NCBI GenBank assembly: GCA_018822105.1 | Contig: JAHJLB010000011.1 | Coordinates: 1 to 64,000, forward strand | Source: Pseudomonadota bacterium | GTDB taxonomy: Bacteria > Desulfobacterota > Desulfovibrionia > Desulfovibrionales > Desulfovibrionaceae | DNA: 64,000 nt | Reading direction: 5' to 3' | Shown: positions 27,329 to 35,556 of the stretch, in pieces | How the letters are laid out: each line of letters opens with the position of its first letter | Position numbering within the stretch: position 1 is the first letter of the stretch | Notes under the pieces: generated by a model | Databases searched by the model: none | Seen by the model: the letters and a program-made list of their open reading frames with translations, nothing else | What the model was told of the DNA's origin: nothing | Made by a program: the position numbers and the translations under genes

Positions 27329-28246
27329 ATGCGACTCGTGACTCGGTCCGACTTTGACGGCCTCGCGTGTTCGGTGCTGCTCAAAGAACTGGGGCTCATC
27401 GACGACTACCTTTTCGCCCACCCCAAAGACATTCAAGATGGGCTCATCACCGTCACCACCAACGACATCCTGGCCAACGTGCCCTACCTGGCAGGTTGCG
27501 GCATGTGGTTTGACCATCACACCAGCGAGTTGACCCGCATCGGCAAGGACGTGAAGTTCGAGGGCATGAGCAAACCCCTCAAGAGCTGCGCGCGGGTCAT
27601 CTGGGACTACTACGGCGGAGAGCAGAAATTCTCCAAGCACCTGCTTCCCATGCTTGAGGCCGTGGACAAGGTCGACAGCGCCACACTGACGGCGCAGGAG
27701 ATCGCTGACCCCAAGGGCTGGATACTCCTGGGGGTCATCATGGACCCGCGTACGGGCCTGGGCCGCTTCAAGGATTTCAAGATCAGCAACTACCAGCTCA
27801 TGCTGGACATGATCGACTACTGCCGGGTGCACAAGGCGGAAGACATCCTCAAATTGCCGGATGTGCAGGAGCGGGTGGAGGCTTACCGAGAACAGTCGCG
27901 CATGTTCGTGGACATGCTGCGCCGCACCTCCACCCAGCACGCCAACCTCGTGGTCACCGACCTGCGCGGCGAGAACACCATCTATGCCGGCAACCGCTTC
28001 CTGGTCTACACCCTGTTCCTGAACTGCAACATCAGCATGCAGATCATGTGGGGCGTGCGCAAACAGAACGTGGTCATCACCGTCGGTCACAGCATCCTCA
28101 AGCGCAACTGCAAGACCAATGTCGGCAAGCTCATGCTGGAATATGGGGGCGGCGGGCACGACAAGGTGGGCACCTGCCAGGTGCCCACGGACCGCTCGGA
28201 AGCTGTCATCCAGGAGCTGATCAAGCACATCACCACCACCTGCTGA
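27329..28246 (+). CDS. DHH-family phosphoesterase (exopolyphosphatase/nanoRNase-like)
   Basis: ATG 27329 is chosen because AAAGGA lies 7 nt upstream and the protein then opens MRLVTRSDFDG, the first metal motif. The 305-residue product also has WFDHH, giving the DHH signature, and a C-terminal GGGGHDKVGTC of DHHA1 type. Such enzymes hydrolyse polyphosphate, oligoribonucleotides or cyclic dinucleotides, and the sequence alone does not decide which. It is a single-gene unit with its own promoter and terminator. Confidence 0.88.
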   Translation: MRLVTRSDFDGLACSVLLKELGLIDDYLFAHPKDIQDGLITVTTNDILANVPYLAGCGMWFDHHTSELTRIGKDVKFEGMSKPLKSCARVIWDYYGGEQKFSKHLLPMLEAVDKVDSATLTAQEIADPKGWILLGVIMDPRTGLGRFKDFKISNYQLMLDMIDYCRVHKAEDILKLPDVQERVEAYREQSRMFVDMLRRTSTQHANLVVTDLRGENTIYAGNRFLVYTLFLNCNISMQIMWGVRKQNVVITVGHSILKRNCKTNVGKLMLEYGGGGHDKVGTCQVPTDRSEAVIQELIKHITTTC

Positions 28247-28267
28247 GGCTTCCGCCCTGCTGCCCCG

Positions 28268-28308
28268 AAGGTGCCGCCGACTAGTCCAGGTCGGCGAGCA
28301 CCTTTTTT
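28268..28308 (+). terminator. Terminator of the DHH phosphoesterase gene
   Basis: AAGGTGC-CGCCGAC pairs with GTCGGCG-A-GCACCTT and is followed by T residues. The loop contains the stop codon of the convergent gene ending at 28281. Confidence 0.88.
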
Positions 28309-29048
28309 ATTTGCGGACCATGCAGCTTGAACTGCCGTGCGCAGAACCGGAGGATGTCTTTTTCGCAGGCTTCCACGGGCGGCAGGCTCGGGGCGACCCA
28401 CAACCCCAGGGAGGCGAAGTCCACGGGTTGGAACTGCAGCCCCTTGTCCAGGCTCTCCGCCCCCAGGGAATTGGAGAGGGTCCCATGCCCGGGCTGGTCC
28501 ACCATGCTGATGCTCCGGGCATACTGCAGCACGGAGGACGGCGTCATCTCCGTGTTCAGCCTCCCGATGCGCTCGTTGAGCCGCTGGCACTGCCGCTCGA
28601 CCTGGCGATAATGCAGGCTCAGGCGCTTGCGGCCCTTCTGCACCGGGTCGTCCTCATATTCGCCGGACATGTACACCTCGCAGGCCTGCCGCACCTCGGC
28701 GTAGGCCAGAAGCACGGCCTTGGCGTAGCGGGCGCCGGTGAACAGGGCGAAGGGCAGGCGCTCAGGGTGCCAGGTGCGCGAACCGGAATGGCGGCGCGAG
28801 TCTGCAAACGGCGGGGCAACGCCGATTTCCGCGAACAGCGCGGCCTCGCCCTCCGGCCCGAGCAGCAGCGAGCGGAGGAATAAGGCCCGCGAAAAGACCC
28901 GCGCCTCCATGGAGCGCAGACTTTCCACATCCAGGTGGAAATCCTCCAGATACTCCTCCAAGGCCTTGCGCGCGCCGAAAAAGGTGCCCGCCATTTCGGT
29001 GAGCACCTCGGACTCCAGGGCGTCCGCAAAGGTCTTGTACCTGTCCAT
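28281..29048 (-). CDS. Conserved-looking protein of unknown function
   Basis: The likely start is ATG 29048 (GAGG 6 nt upstream; protein MDRYKTFADALESE), giving 255 residues rather than the 319 of the track. The protein is largely helical, rich in charged residues, with no signal peptide, membrane segment or recognisable catalytic motif. It is convergent with the DHH gene and its stop codon lies within that gene's terminator. It is divergent from the GT4 gene. I do not recognise the family. Confidence 0.7.
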   Translation of the reverse strand: MDRYKTFADALESEVLTEMAGTFFGARKALEEYLEDFHLDVESLRSMEARVFSRALFLRSLLLGPEGEAALFAEIGVAPPFADSRRHSGSRTWHPERLPFALFTGARYAKAVLLAYAEVRQACEVYMSGEYEDDPVQKGRKRLSLHYRQVERQCQRLNERIGRLNTEMTPSSVLQYARSISMVDQPGHGTLSNSLGAESLDKGLQFQPVDFASLGLWVAPSLPPVEACEKDILRFCARQFKLHGPQIKKVLADLD

Positions 29049-29262
29049 GCCGGGCCTCGCGTGACTTGATGTGCCTGATCCTACGTCAATCCAGACCTTG
29101 AAGCAATGCGCGGCGGTCGGCCAAGGCCTGCGATTCCAGGAATGCGCCTTGCCCGCCGGAGGGCAAAGGAGTAAAGAGCAAGGCTGCTGGAAACATGAGA
29201 CCGAACGCACGCCCGCTGCGACGCCGTTTCGTTTCAACATTCACCATAGACAAGGACACACC

Positions 29263-30357
29263 ATGCGGCCTGGGTGCATCTGCTTCTTCAATTCCAACAG
29301 GGCCTGGGGCGGCGGGGAGAATTGGAATCTTGAAAACGCCCTGCTGGCCCGCGACAAGGGCTACCGGGTCTGCGTGGTGGCCAACCGCGAGAGCGCACTG
29401 GCCGACCGGCTTGAAGGCCAGCCTGGCATAACGCTCTTGCGCGTGGCCATCCACACCCTGAGTTTTCTGAACCCCATGACGCTGCTTCGGCTGGCCCGCT
29501 TCTTTCGAGAGCAAGGCGTTGAGGCCGTGATCCTGGCCCTGCCTTCGGACATGAAGGCCGGAGGCCTCGCCGCCAGGATCGCCGGCGTGCGTGACATCAT
29601 CTATCGACGCGGCATCGCCGTTCCCGTGCGCGACCGGTTCATCAACCGGCTTCTCTTCAAGCACGTCCTGACCAAGCTCGTGGTGAACTCCCTGAGCACC
29701 CGCAACAGCGTGCTGGCGGAAAACAAGCGGCTCATGGCCCCTGAACGCATCCACCTGGTCCACTGCGGCTTCAACGTGGCGGCCTTTGACGCCCTGCCGA
29801 CGCGCACCCTTGTCAAGCGCAGGCCCGGCGAGATCCTCATCGGAAACGCCGCCCGCCTGACCAGGCAAAAGGGCCAGAAGCTGCTCCTGGACGCCGCCGC
29901 GCTTTTGAAACGCCAGCCCATACCCTTCCGCATCCTCATCGCCGGCAGCGGGGAGCTTGAGCAGGAGCTCAAGGACTATGCCCGGGCCAGGGACGTCGAT
30001 GATGTGTTGCTGTTCCTTGGCTTTGTCACGGACATGAAATCCTTCCTCAGCAACATCGACATCTTCGCCCTGCCGTCGCTCTGGGAAGGATTTGGCCAGG
30101 CGCAGGTGGAGGCCATGATGCAGAAGATCCCCGTGGTGGCCTGGGATGTCAGCAGCATCCCGGAAGTGGTCGTCCACGAGGAAACCGGATACCTCTGCGC
30201 GGCGCTTGACACCGAGTGCTATGCCGCGCGCCTGCTGGCCCTCATGCAGGATGAAGGCCTGCGCAGAAAAATGGGTGAGAATGGCCGCGCGCGGGTCCTT
30301 GAGCATTTCGAGATGCAGAAGACTTTTGCGGACCTGGAGCGCTGCCTGAGGGCATAA
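29263..30357 (+). CDS. Family 4 glycosyltransferase
   Basis: ATG 29263 (AAGGA upstream) is preferred to the track start at 29071. The 364-residue protein has a GT-B layout. The N-terminal domain contains WGGGENW near residue 15. The C-terminal donor domain shows GNAARLTRQKGQKLL, IAGSGELEQEL and the ExxGxxxxEA-like PSLWEGFGQAQVEAM ahead of SSIPEVV. It is probably involved in cell-surface or lipopolysaccharide glycan assembly. It stands alone upstream of tRNA-Pro. Confidence 0.9.
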   Translation: MRPGCICFFNSNRAWGGGENWNLENALLARDKGYRVCVVANRESALADRLEGQPGITLLRVAIHTLSFLNPMTLLRLARFFREQGVEAVILALPSDMKAGGLAARIAGVRDIIYRRGIAVPVRDRFINRLLFKHVLTKLVVNSLSTRNSVLAENKRLMAPERIHLVHCGFNVAAFDALPTRTLVKRRPGEILIGNAARLTRQKGQKLLLDAAALLKRQPIPFRILIAGSGELEQELKDYARARDVDDVLLFLGFVTDMKSFLSNIDIFALPSLWEGFGQAQVEAMMQKIPVVAWDVSSIPEVVVHEETGYLCAALDTECYAARLLALMQDEGLRRKMGENGRARVLEHFEMQKTFADLERCLRA

Positions 30358-30492
30358 GGCAGAGCACTGGTCAAGCAGGCACCCTTGGCGGCGCTGGCCT
30401 TGGGGCCCCGTACGGGATCACGCTGAACATCGGGCATTTGCCCAACAACCCCATCTGAGGCATATTCCCAGCAGGATTTTGACCGCTCCTTG

Positions 30493-30521
30493 TTGACAAT
30501 GGGAACAGGCGGGGGTAGAAG
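30493..30521 (+). promoter_or_regulatory. Promoter of tRNA-Pro
   Basis: TTGACA and TAGAAG with a 17-nt spacer end 15 nt before the mature tRNA 5' end. Confidence 0.7.
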
Positions 30522-30535
30522 CCCTCTTCGCACGA

Positions 30536-30612
30536 CGGGATGTAGCGCAGCCTGGTAGCGCACCTGAATGGGGTTCAGGGGGCCGGAGGTTCAACTCCTC
30601 TCATCCCGACCA
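30536..30612 (+). tRNA. tRNA-Pro(GGG)
   Basis: CGGGATG pairs with CATCCCG to form the acceptor stem, followed by A and encoded CCA. The anticodon arm CCTGA-ATGGGGT-TCAGG places GGG at the anticodon. The D-loop and the T-arm GGAGGTTCAACTCC are normal. Length is 77 nt. Confidence 0.96.
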
Positions 30613-30620
30613 GAAAGATC

Positions 30621-30653
30621 AAGGGCTTACGGATAACACCGTGAGCCCTTTTT
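30621..30653 (+). terminator. Terminator of tRNA-Pro
   Basis: AAGGGCTTACGG pairs imperfectly with CCGTGAGCCCTT around a 6-nt loop and runs into TTT, 8 nt after the tRNA. Confidence 0.8.
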
Positions 30654-30816
30654 CATTGCCCTGGCAGACCTGCTAGCACAACCAGCCGTCTCTGGCCTGT
30701 CCGCCGATATGCCATCCTGTCCGCCTCCCAACCTGGCGGCGAGCCTCCCGCTCGATACCTCATAGACCATTGACGGCAACTTCCGGCAGGCACCATCGCC
30801 TGTCCTGCTCCTGACT

Positions 30817-30844
30817 TTGACATGTTCGCCGGTTCCAATATACT
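30817..30844 (+). promoter_or_regulatory. Strong sigma-70-like promoter of the GT-like gene
   Basis: TTGACA and TATACT with a 16-nt spacer, the best consensus match seen in the window. It precedes the gene start by about 57 nt. Confidence 0.75.
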
Positions 30845-30865
30845 CAACTCAGTCATTTGAGTGAG
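30843..30865. promoter_or_regulatory. Operator-like inverted repeat at the transcription start
   Basis: ACTCA (30847-30851), six nt, TGAGT (30858-30862), extended by CTC on the left and GAG on the right. It directly overlaps the expected start point and is well placed for a repressor. The regulator is unknown. Confidence 0.4.
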
Positions 30866-30900
30866 CCATCTCATGTCCAGGGCGACAAGGAGTTGTGACG

Positions 30901-31815
30901 GTGAACAAACAGGTCGACGTGATCATCAACGTTTGCGGAAAAGTACATCAAACCGCTTTAGCCTTGTTGACCCTTGAAAAATCGTGCGGCCAGCACATTG
31001 ACCGCATATTTTTCATTGAGGAAAACACAGCTCACCACAATGTCGAAATGCATGGCGGTCATCATGAATTCGTCAGGGAATCATTAAAAGACAAAATAAT
31101 ATACTATATGCCTGAGCAGTGGAATTACTGCTTCGGAATGGACCATGAAAAGCTTGATGATGTGACATACAGGCATTCCGTCAGATATCAATATGGCTGG
31201 GAGATGAGCGACAAGGATTACGTGTTGATCATCCACAATGACGCGACGTTTCATTCCGATGTGATCGGAGCAATGCTCGACGGGATTGGGGATAATATTG
31301 CCATAGGGCATATTGGGCAATGCTGGTATTGCCCGGCGTCATTTACAGGAAAATGCAGTTCAGACACATACATGGACTATCGGCCTTCCTTCGAGGAATT
31401 GCGCGAACTCTACAGAAAAACCAGCGCTCCGGAGGGCTTTTTCACCCGTGCGTACCACCTGCCAAGGATGCATCCGATGTTCCAGCAGCAGCCCTGGCCG
31501 CTTCCAGAGTGCAGGGTCAACGAATGGTGCACGCTCATCGACATGAAAAAGGCCCGGGGCATAACGGCGCCCCAGGGCAGGGTCACCCCGTTCGGGGCGA
31601 TTCTGAGCGTGGGCAAACAAATCCTGGATGTCGGCTGCCAGTGGTTCCGCGATGTCCATGTGCGCGGGTACACATGCAGGAACTTCGACATCTACAAGTA
31701 CATGCACCACGACGTCCCGCCCACGGGACAACCCACGCTCATCGACAAGGAGCGCTACAAGCGCAGTGAACTGGAGGCCTTGTCCCGCCTGCAGGCAGAG
31801 TTCGGGCATCCGTAG
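30901..31815 (+). CDS. Glycosyltransferase-like protein, AT-rich 5' half
   Basis: GTG 30901 has AAGGAG 8 nt upstream; the track's GTG at 30895 would be only 2 nt from it. The 304-residue protein begins VDVIINVCGK and has a central KDYVLIIHNDATFHSDVIG region that resembles the GT-A nucleotide/metal segment, though there is no clear DxD. No membrane helix is seen. The first half is clearly lower in GC than neighbouring genes and the second half is not. Its position after tRNA-Pro, with its own promoter, fits horizontal acquisition. Substrate unknown. Confidence 0.75.
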   Translation: MNKQVDVIINVCGKVHQTALALLTLEKSCGQHIDRIFFIEENTAHHNVEMHGGHHEFVRESLKDKIIYYMPEQWNYCFGMDHEKLDDVTYRHSVRYQYGWEMSDKDYVLIIHNDATFHSDVIGAMLDGIGDNIAIGHIGQCWYCPASFTGKCSSDTYMDYRPSFEELRELYRKTSAPEGFFTRAYHLPRMHPMFQQQPWPLPECRVNEWCTLIDMKKARGITAPQGRVTPFGAILSVGKQILDVGCQWFRDVHVRGYTCRNFDIYKYMHHDVPPTGQPTLIDKERYKRSELEALSRLQAEFGHP

Positions 31816-31915
31816 CCGCTGGATGCTGCGCCCGGGGATGGCGGCCAGGCCCTCCCCGCCATCCGCACAGCACCACCGCGCAATGCCTTTGGGCCGCTCT
31901 GCAGGTTCATAAAGC

Positions 31916-31949
31916 ACAAGGGCTTGCGGGATACCCCACAAGCCCTTGT
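31916..31949 (-). terminator. Hairpin downstream of pyk
   Basis: A perfect 11-bp inverted repeat (ACAAGGGCTTG and its complement) with a 12-nt loop lies between the convergent GT-like and pyk genes. On the minus strand it is followed by TGCTTTAT, a weak T-run, so termination of pyk is likely but not certain. Confidence 0.65.
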
Positions 31950-31985
31950 CATGCCCGCCGTGAGCCGGGCTCCCGGCCGAATATT

Positions 31986-33407
31986 TCACTTATAGTAGAT
32001 CTTCAACTCGTTGGTGTGGGTCGTGTCCTGGCCCGGGGTCGGCTGGCCCGCGGTGATGACCACGCTCTGCTTCGGGGTGAACTGCGGAGAGTCGTGCACG
32101 AACTTCTCGGCCCGCTGGACGTGGCTGGCCAGGGTGGTGTCCACCTGGCGCGGCTCCACGCCCCAGAAGAAGTTCAGGTGCTTGACCACGCGCGGCTCCG
32201 GGGTCAGGGCGTAAATCGGAGACTCCGGGCGGCGGCTGGACAGATAGCGCGCCGTGGCCCCGCTGGCGGAATGCGAGATGATGGCCTCGGACGCGCAGTT
32301 CTGGGCCAGCAGGCAGGCGGAGTAGGCCAGATACTTGGCGGGATTTTTCTCCGGCTTGGGCGCCAGCGGCCCCTTGGAGCGCTCTATGTAATAGGGCTCG
32401 GCATTGGCGGCGATCTCGCTGATGAATTTTACGGCCTCAACCGGATAGTTGCCCATGGCCGTCTCCTCGGAGAGCATGACGCAGTCGGCTCCGTCAAGCA
32501 TGGCGTTGGCCACGTCAGCGGCCTCGGCCCTGGTAGGCAGAGGGTTGTTGACCATGGACAAAAGCATCTGCGTGGCCACGATGACGGCCTTCTGGGCATG
32601 GCGGCAGGCGCGGGTGATGCGCTTCTGGATCACCGGCACGGCGGACAGCGGGCATTCCAGCCCCAGGTCGCCCCGGGCCACCATCACCGCATCGGTGAGG
32701 CTCAGGATGGATTCCAGATTATCCACAGCGTTCTGCCGCTCGATCTTGGCCACCACGGGAATCCACACGCCGTGCCGCTCTATCTCCCCGCGAATGTCGC
32801 GGATGTCGTCCAGGGTCTGCACAAAGGACAGGGCCACGGCGTCCAGCCCGATGTCCAGGCCCTCGTGCAGGTCCTTGCGGTCCTTGGGGGTCAGGGCGGG
32901 CATGGGATGGAACTTTCCGGGAAAGGCGATGCCCTTCTTGGAGGTCAGCATCCCGTTGTTCTTGGCCTCCATGACGTAGAGGGCATCGGTCTTGCGCACC
33001 TCGGTGACCGTGAACTGCAGCATCCCGTCGCTCAGGGACACCGGCATGTTCACCTCAAGCCCCTTGAGCAGTTCCGGCATGTCCAGGCTGACGAAGACCA
33101 TGTCCTTCACCGCGTCGCGGTGCTCCGGCATGCCCAGGGCCAGCAGGTCGCCCTTGCGCACCTGCACGGGCGAGCCGGTGATCTCGCCGATGCGCACCTT
33201 GGGGCCGCACAAGTCGCCCATGATGGTGACGGGCTGGCTCAGGTCGCTCTCAACCTGCCGGATGAGCTTCACCGTGGGCAGAAAGGTCGCGGCATCCGAG
33301 TGCGAGAAATTCAAGCGGAAAATGCGGACCCCGTATTGCACCATGGCCTTCATGGTCTCGTAATTGTTCGAGGCTGGGCCGAGGGTGGCGATGATCTTGG
33401 TGTGCAT
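31986..33407 (-). CDS. pyk: Pyruvate kinase
   Basis: The enzyme converts PEP and ADP to pyruvate and ATP. The 473-residue protein opens MHTKIIATLGPASNN and contains RLNFSHSD, the metal/substrate block AVMVARGDLGLECPL, and MLSEETAMGNYPVEAV. The C-terminal alpha/beta domain is complete. A ribosome site, GGAGCTCC, lies before the ATG. Together with the PEP synthase-like and pyruvate carboxylase genes it covers the pyruvate/PEP/oxaloacetate node. Confidence 0.96.
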   Translation of the reverse strand: MHTKIIATLGPASNNYETMKAMVQYGVRIFRLNFSHSDAATFLPTVKLIRQVESDLSQPVTIMGDLCGPKVRIGEITGSPVQVRKGDLLALGMPEHRDAVKDMVFVSLDMPELLKGLEVNMPVSLSDGMLQFTVTEVRKTDALYVMEAKNNGMLTSKKGIAFPGKFHPMPALTPKDRKDLHEGLDIGLDAVALSFVQTLDDIRDIRGEIERHGVWIPVVAKIERQNAVDNLESILSLTDAVMVARGDLGLECPLSAVPVIQKRITRACRHAQKAVIVATQMLLSMVNNPLPTRAEAADVANAMLDGADCVMLSEETAMGNYPVEAVKFISEIAANAEPYYIERSKGPLAPKPEKNPAKYLAYSACLLAQNCASEAIISHSASGATARYLSSRRPESPIYALTPEPRVVKHLNFFWGVEPRQVDTTLASHVQRAEKFVHDSPQFTPKQSVVITAGQPTPGQDTTHTNELKIYYK

Positions 33408-33541
33408 GGGAGCTCCTCGCGGATTTGGCTTGGGTTACGGGAGAAATATCGATGACTCTACGCGCCAACGCACGCGGCCTCAAGAAGAAAGGTCAACGGC
33501 GCCGCGCTAATCCGCAAATCTTCCATCCCCACGCCCACTGC

Positions 33542-33587
33542 CCAATGGGGGGGGCGGGCGAAGCCTGGCCGCACTCCCCCCCATTGG
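33542..33587. terminator. G/C-tract hairpin after the exported carbonic anhydrase gene
   Basis: CCAATGGGGGGG pairs with CCCCCCCATTGG around a 22-nt loop. It lies 14 nt after the carbonic anhydrase stop, with no T-run. It may act as a terminator or RNA 3' stabiliser. Confidence 0.45.
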
Positions 33588-33601
33588 CCTTGCAAGACAG
33601 G

Positions 33602-34459
33602 CTACGGATGCGCCGGCGCAGCGGCGGCGGGCTGGGCCGGCGGGGCCAGGTCGATCATGGGCCCCTGGTCCTTGGCGTCCTGCGGAGCCGGGGTCGGGGC
33701 TGATGCCGGGGCCGGAGCGCGCTTGGTCTTCACCGGTGCATGGGCCTTGGGCGTTGCGGCGAGCAGCTTGGCCTGCTCCGGGTGGGCGCCCAGCCAGTTC
33801 ACCTGGCCTGAATCCAGGTCATAGATCGCGCCGATGACCAGCAGCTTGCCCTTCTCCACGAACTCGCGGACCTCGACGCTCTTGCGGAACATGTTCTCCA
33901 TGGTCTGCCAGACATTGGCCTTGATGGACTTGCCGAGCAGTTCCTCGCCGCTGGCGGCCGGGTTCCAGGCCTTGGCCTTGGCCACGGCGGGCTTGATCTG
34001 GTTGATCAGGAAGGGAAGGTTGCCATGCACCTTGGCGTTTTGAACGGCAGCCGTCACCGCGCCGCACGAGGTGTGGCCCAGCACCAAAAGCACCGGCGTA
34101 TTCAGATGCCCCACGCCATATTCCACCGAGGCCAGCTCATCCGGCCCGGCCACGTTTCCGGCCACGCGGATGACAAAGATGTCGCCGATGCCCTGATCGA
34201 AGATGATTTCCAGCGGCTCGCGCGAATCCGAGCAGCCAACGATGGTGGCAAAGGGATGCTGGCCACCCTTCACGGTTTCGGCCCGGCGATCGGCGTCCCG
34301 GCGGCTGTGCGTCGACTGCCCGGAAACGAAGCGCGCGTTGCCGTCCTTCAGAAGCTGCAAGGCCTCGTCAGCAGGAATGCCCTGCGACCCGGAAGCGGCA
34401 AAGGCCGGCGCACACAAGCCCAGCGCCAGGGCCAACGCGCCAATAGTCCAGGTTTTCAT
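33602..34459 (-). CDS. Exported beta-class carbonic anhydrase
   Basis: ATG 34459 is preferred (GGGAGG 7 nt upstream; ATG 34462 is nearly as good). The first residues form a signal peptide ending AFAASG, so the enzyme acts in the periplasm. Zinc motifs CSDSR and GHTSCGA are intact. After the catalytic domain a tail of about 60 residues is rich in Ala and Pro (AHAPVKTKRAPAPASAP), a likely flexible linker or wall-interacting tail. A perfect TATAAT lies on the minus strand at 34511-34506, with only a poor -35. Confidence 0.93.
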   Translation of the reverse strand: MKTWTIGALALALGLCAPAFAASGSQGIPADEALQLLKDGNARFVSGQSTHSRRDADRRAETVKGGQHPFATIVGCSDSREPLEIIFDQGIGDIFVIRVAGNVAGPDELASVEYGVGHLNTPVLLVLGHTSCGAVTAAVQNAKVHGNLPFLINQIKPAVAKAKAWNPAASGEELLGKSIKANVWQTMENMFRKSVEVREFVEKGKLLVIGAIYDLDSGQVNWLGAHPEQAKLLAATPKAHAPVKTKRAPAPASAPTPAPQDAKDQGPMIDLAPPAQPAAAAPAHP

Positions 34460-34630
34460 CATCGATCCTCCCTCCTGTCTTGTGGTCAGCACATTGATAT
34501 CTCTCATTATAGCTTATTAGCACAGCCGGATGCAGGAATCAAGGTCGACTTCAAATGTGCCCTGACGCCTTTGTGGCCGCCGAGAGCAGACTTTATCTGG
34601 AAGTATTTCGATTGATTCCGCAGACGGGCC

Positions 34631-34658
34631 TAAAGTTCCGCCTCAGAACATCCGATAA
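34631..34658 (+). promoter_or_regulatory. Sigma-28 (FliA)-type promoter of flaG
   Basis: TAAAGTTC, 12 nt, TCCGATAA closely matches the flagellar sigma-28 consensus (TAAAGTTT, 11 nt, GCCGATAA) and lies 59 nt before the flaG start codon. Confidence 0.75.
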
Positions 34659-34717
34659 CCAAATCGTAAGGGCAGAATCATTCTGCCGCCCCTACACCAA
34701 CGAACGAGGTAATCGCC

Positions 34718-35110
34718 ATGAACATCAGCCCCTCAGACGTGGAAGTCCGGCAGGGGTATTCCCCTGCAGACGAAGTCGCAGCGGTGATGCAGTCCGCAGC
34801 TTTGCCACAGAAGCCCGTGGTCCGGGAAGCGCTGAGCCAGCCGGAGCAGGACCCGCAATCAATGGCCGCAATCGCTGCAGCCGACAGGCAGGTTGCCAAG
34901 GATACGGCCGAAAAACTCTCCAAGCATCTTGAAGGGACGGACACCGCCCTCAAGATCCGCTTGATCGACAATTCGCAGAACGGCGTGCAGGTCGAGATCC
35001 TGGACAAGGGGAGCAACAAGGTCCTGCGCAAGATTCCGCAGGACGAATTGATCAAGCTCTCCGCCTCCATCAAGACCATGACCGGAGTGTTCCTGAACAA
35101 GTCGACCTAA
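34718..35110 (+). CDS. flaG: FlaG family flagellar protein
   Basis: The 130-residue protein has a variable N-terminal half and the conserved FlaG C-terminal region (VEILDKGSNKVLRKIPQDEL, then KLSASIKTMTG). FlaG proteins affect filament length and assembly. The gene sits alone behind a sigma-28-type promoter, matching expression late in flagellar assembly. CGAGGT precedes the ATG. Confidence 0.9.
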   Translation: MNISPSDVEVRQGYSPADEVAAVMQSAALPQKPVVREALSQPEQDPQSMAAIAAADRQVAKDTAEKLSKHLEGTDTALKIRLIDNSQNGVQVEILDKGSNKVLRKIPQDELIKLSASIKTMTGVFLNKST

Positions 35111-35134
35111 GAATAGCCGAACAAATGCCCGTGC

Positions 35135-35155
35135 GAAGCCCCTCCCGGGGGCTTC
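35135..35155 (+). terminator. Weak terminator candidate after flaG
   Basis: GAAGCCCC and GGGGGCTTC can pair across a tight loop 25 nt after the flaG stop, but no T-run follows. Confidence 0.4.
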
Positions 35156-35556
35156 CTGCGTTGCCGTGCGCAACACCCACCAGGACTGTGCAGACCGCCA
35201 CCGCGGTTCCTGGCCTGGCAAAACGCCAAGGCATCTCGCGGGCACAACCCCAAGCCTGCGCTCCACACCTCTTGACCAGCGGCGCAGCCCGCAAGCACGC
35301 ATTCGGCGCCGCAGCCAGGCCGGAGGGCCCTTGCGCTGAGCCGAATGCGGAGCGCTTGCGCCTCCTAGAATGGACTCCGCCTGCAGATGGACTCTCAGCC
35401 AAGAGGGAGCCACATCAGGTCCGCGTGATTCATTTTGACCGGCACATAGGACTGTGATATCTCTGGATGCACTGAATAGAGGACCATTTTGCGCTGCACG
35501 GCAATGCCCGGAACAAGCCCCATGCCGACCCTGCCCATCAACTGCGGAGGCACGAA
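35156..35556. other. Gap between flaG and the CHASE2 cyclase gene, with a large stem-loop
   Basis: No gene is supported. The notable element is a long hairpin at 35290-35360: CGCAAGC and GCATTCGGC pair with GCCGAATGC and GCTTGCG across a small internal loop, enclosing 32 nt. No promoter was convincing. Confidence 0.5.
35290..35360. repeat. Interrupted inverted repeat (7 + 9 bp)
   Basis: Outer arms CGCAAGC/GCTTGCG and inner arms GCATTCGGC/GCCGAATGC are separated by 2 and 5 unpaired nt. It may be a structured RNA, a REP-like unit or a transcription attenuator. Confidence 0.55.
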
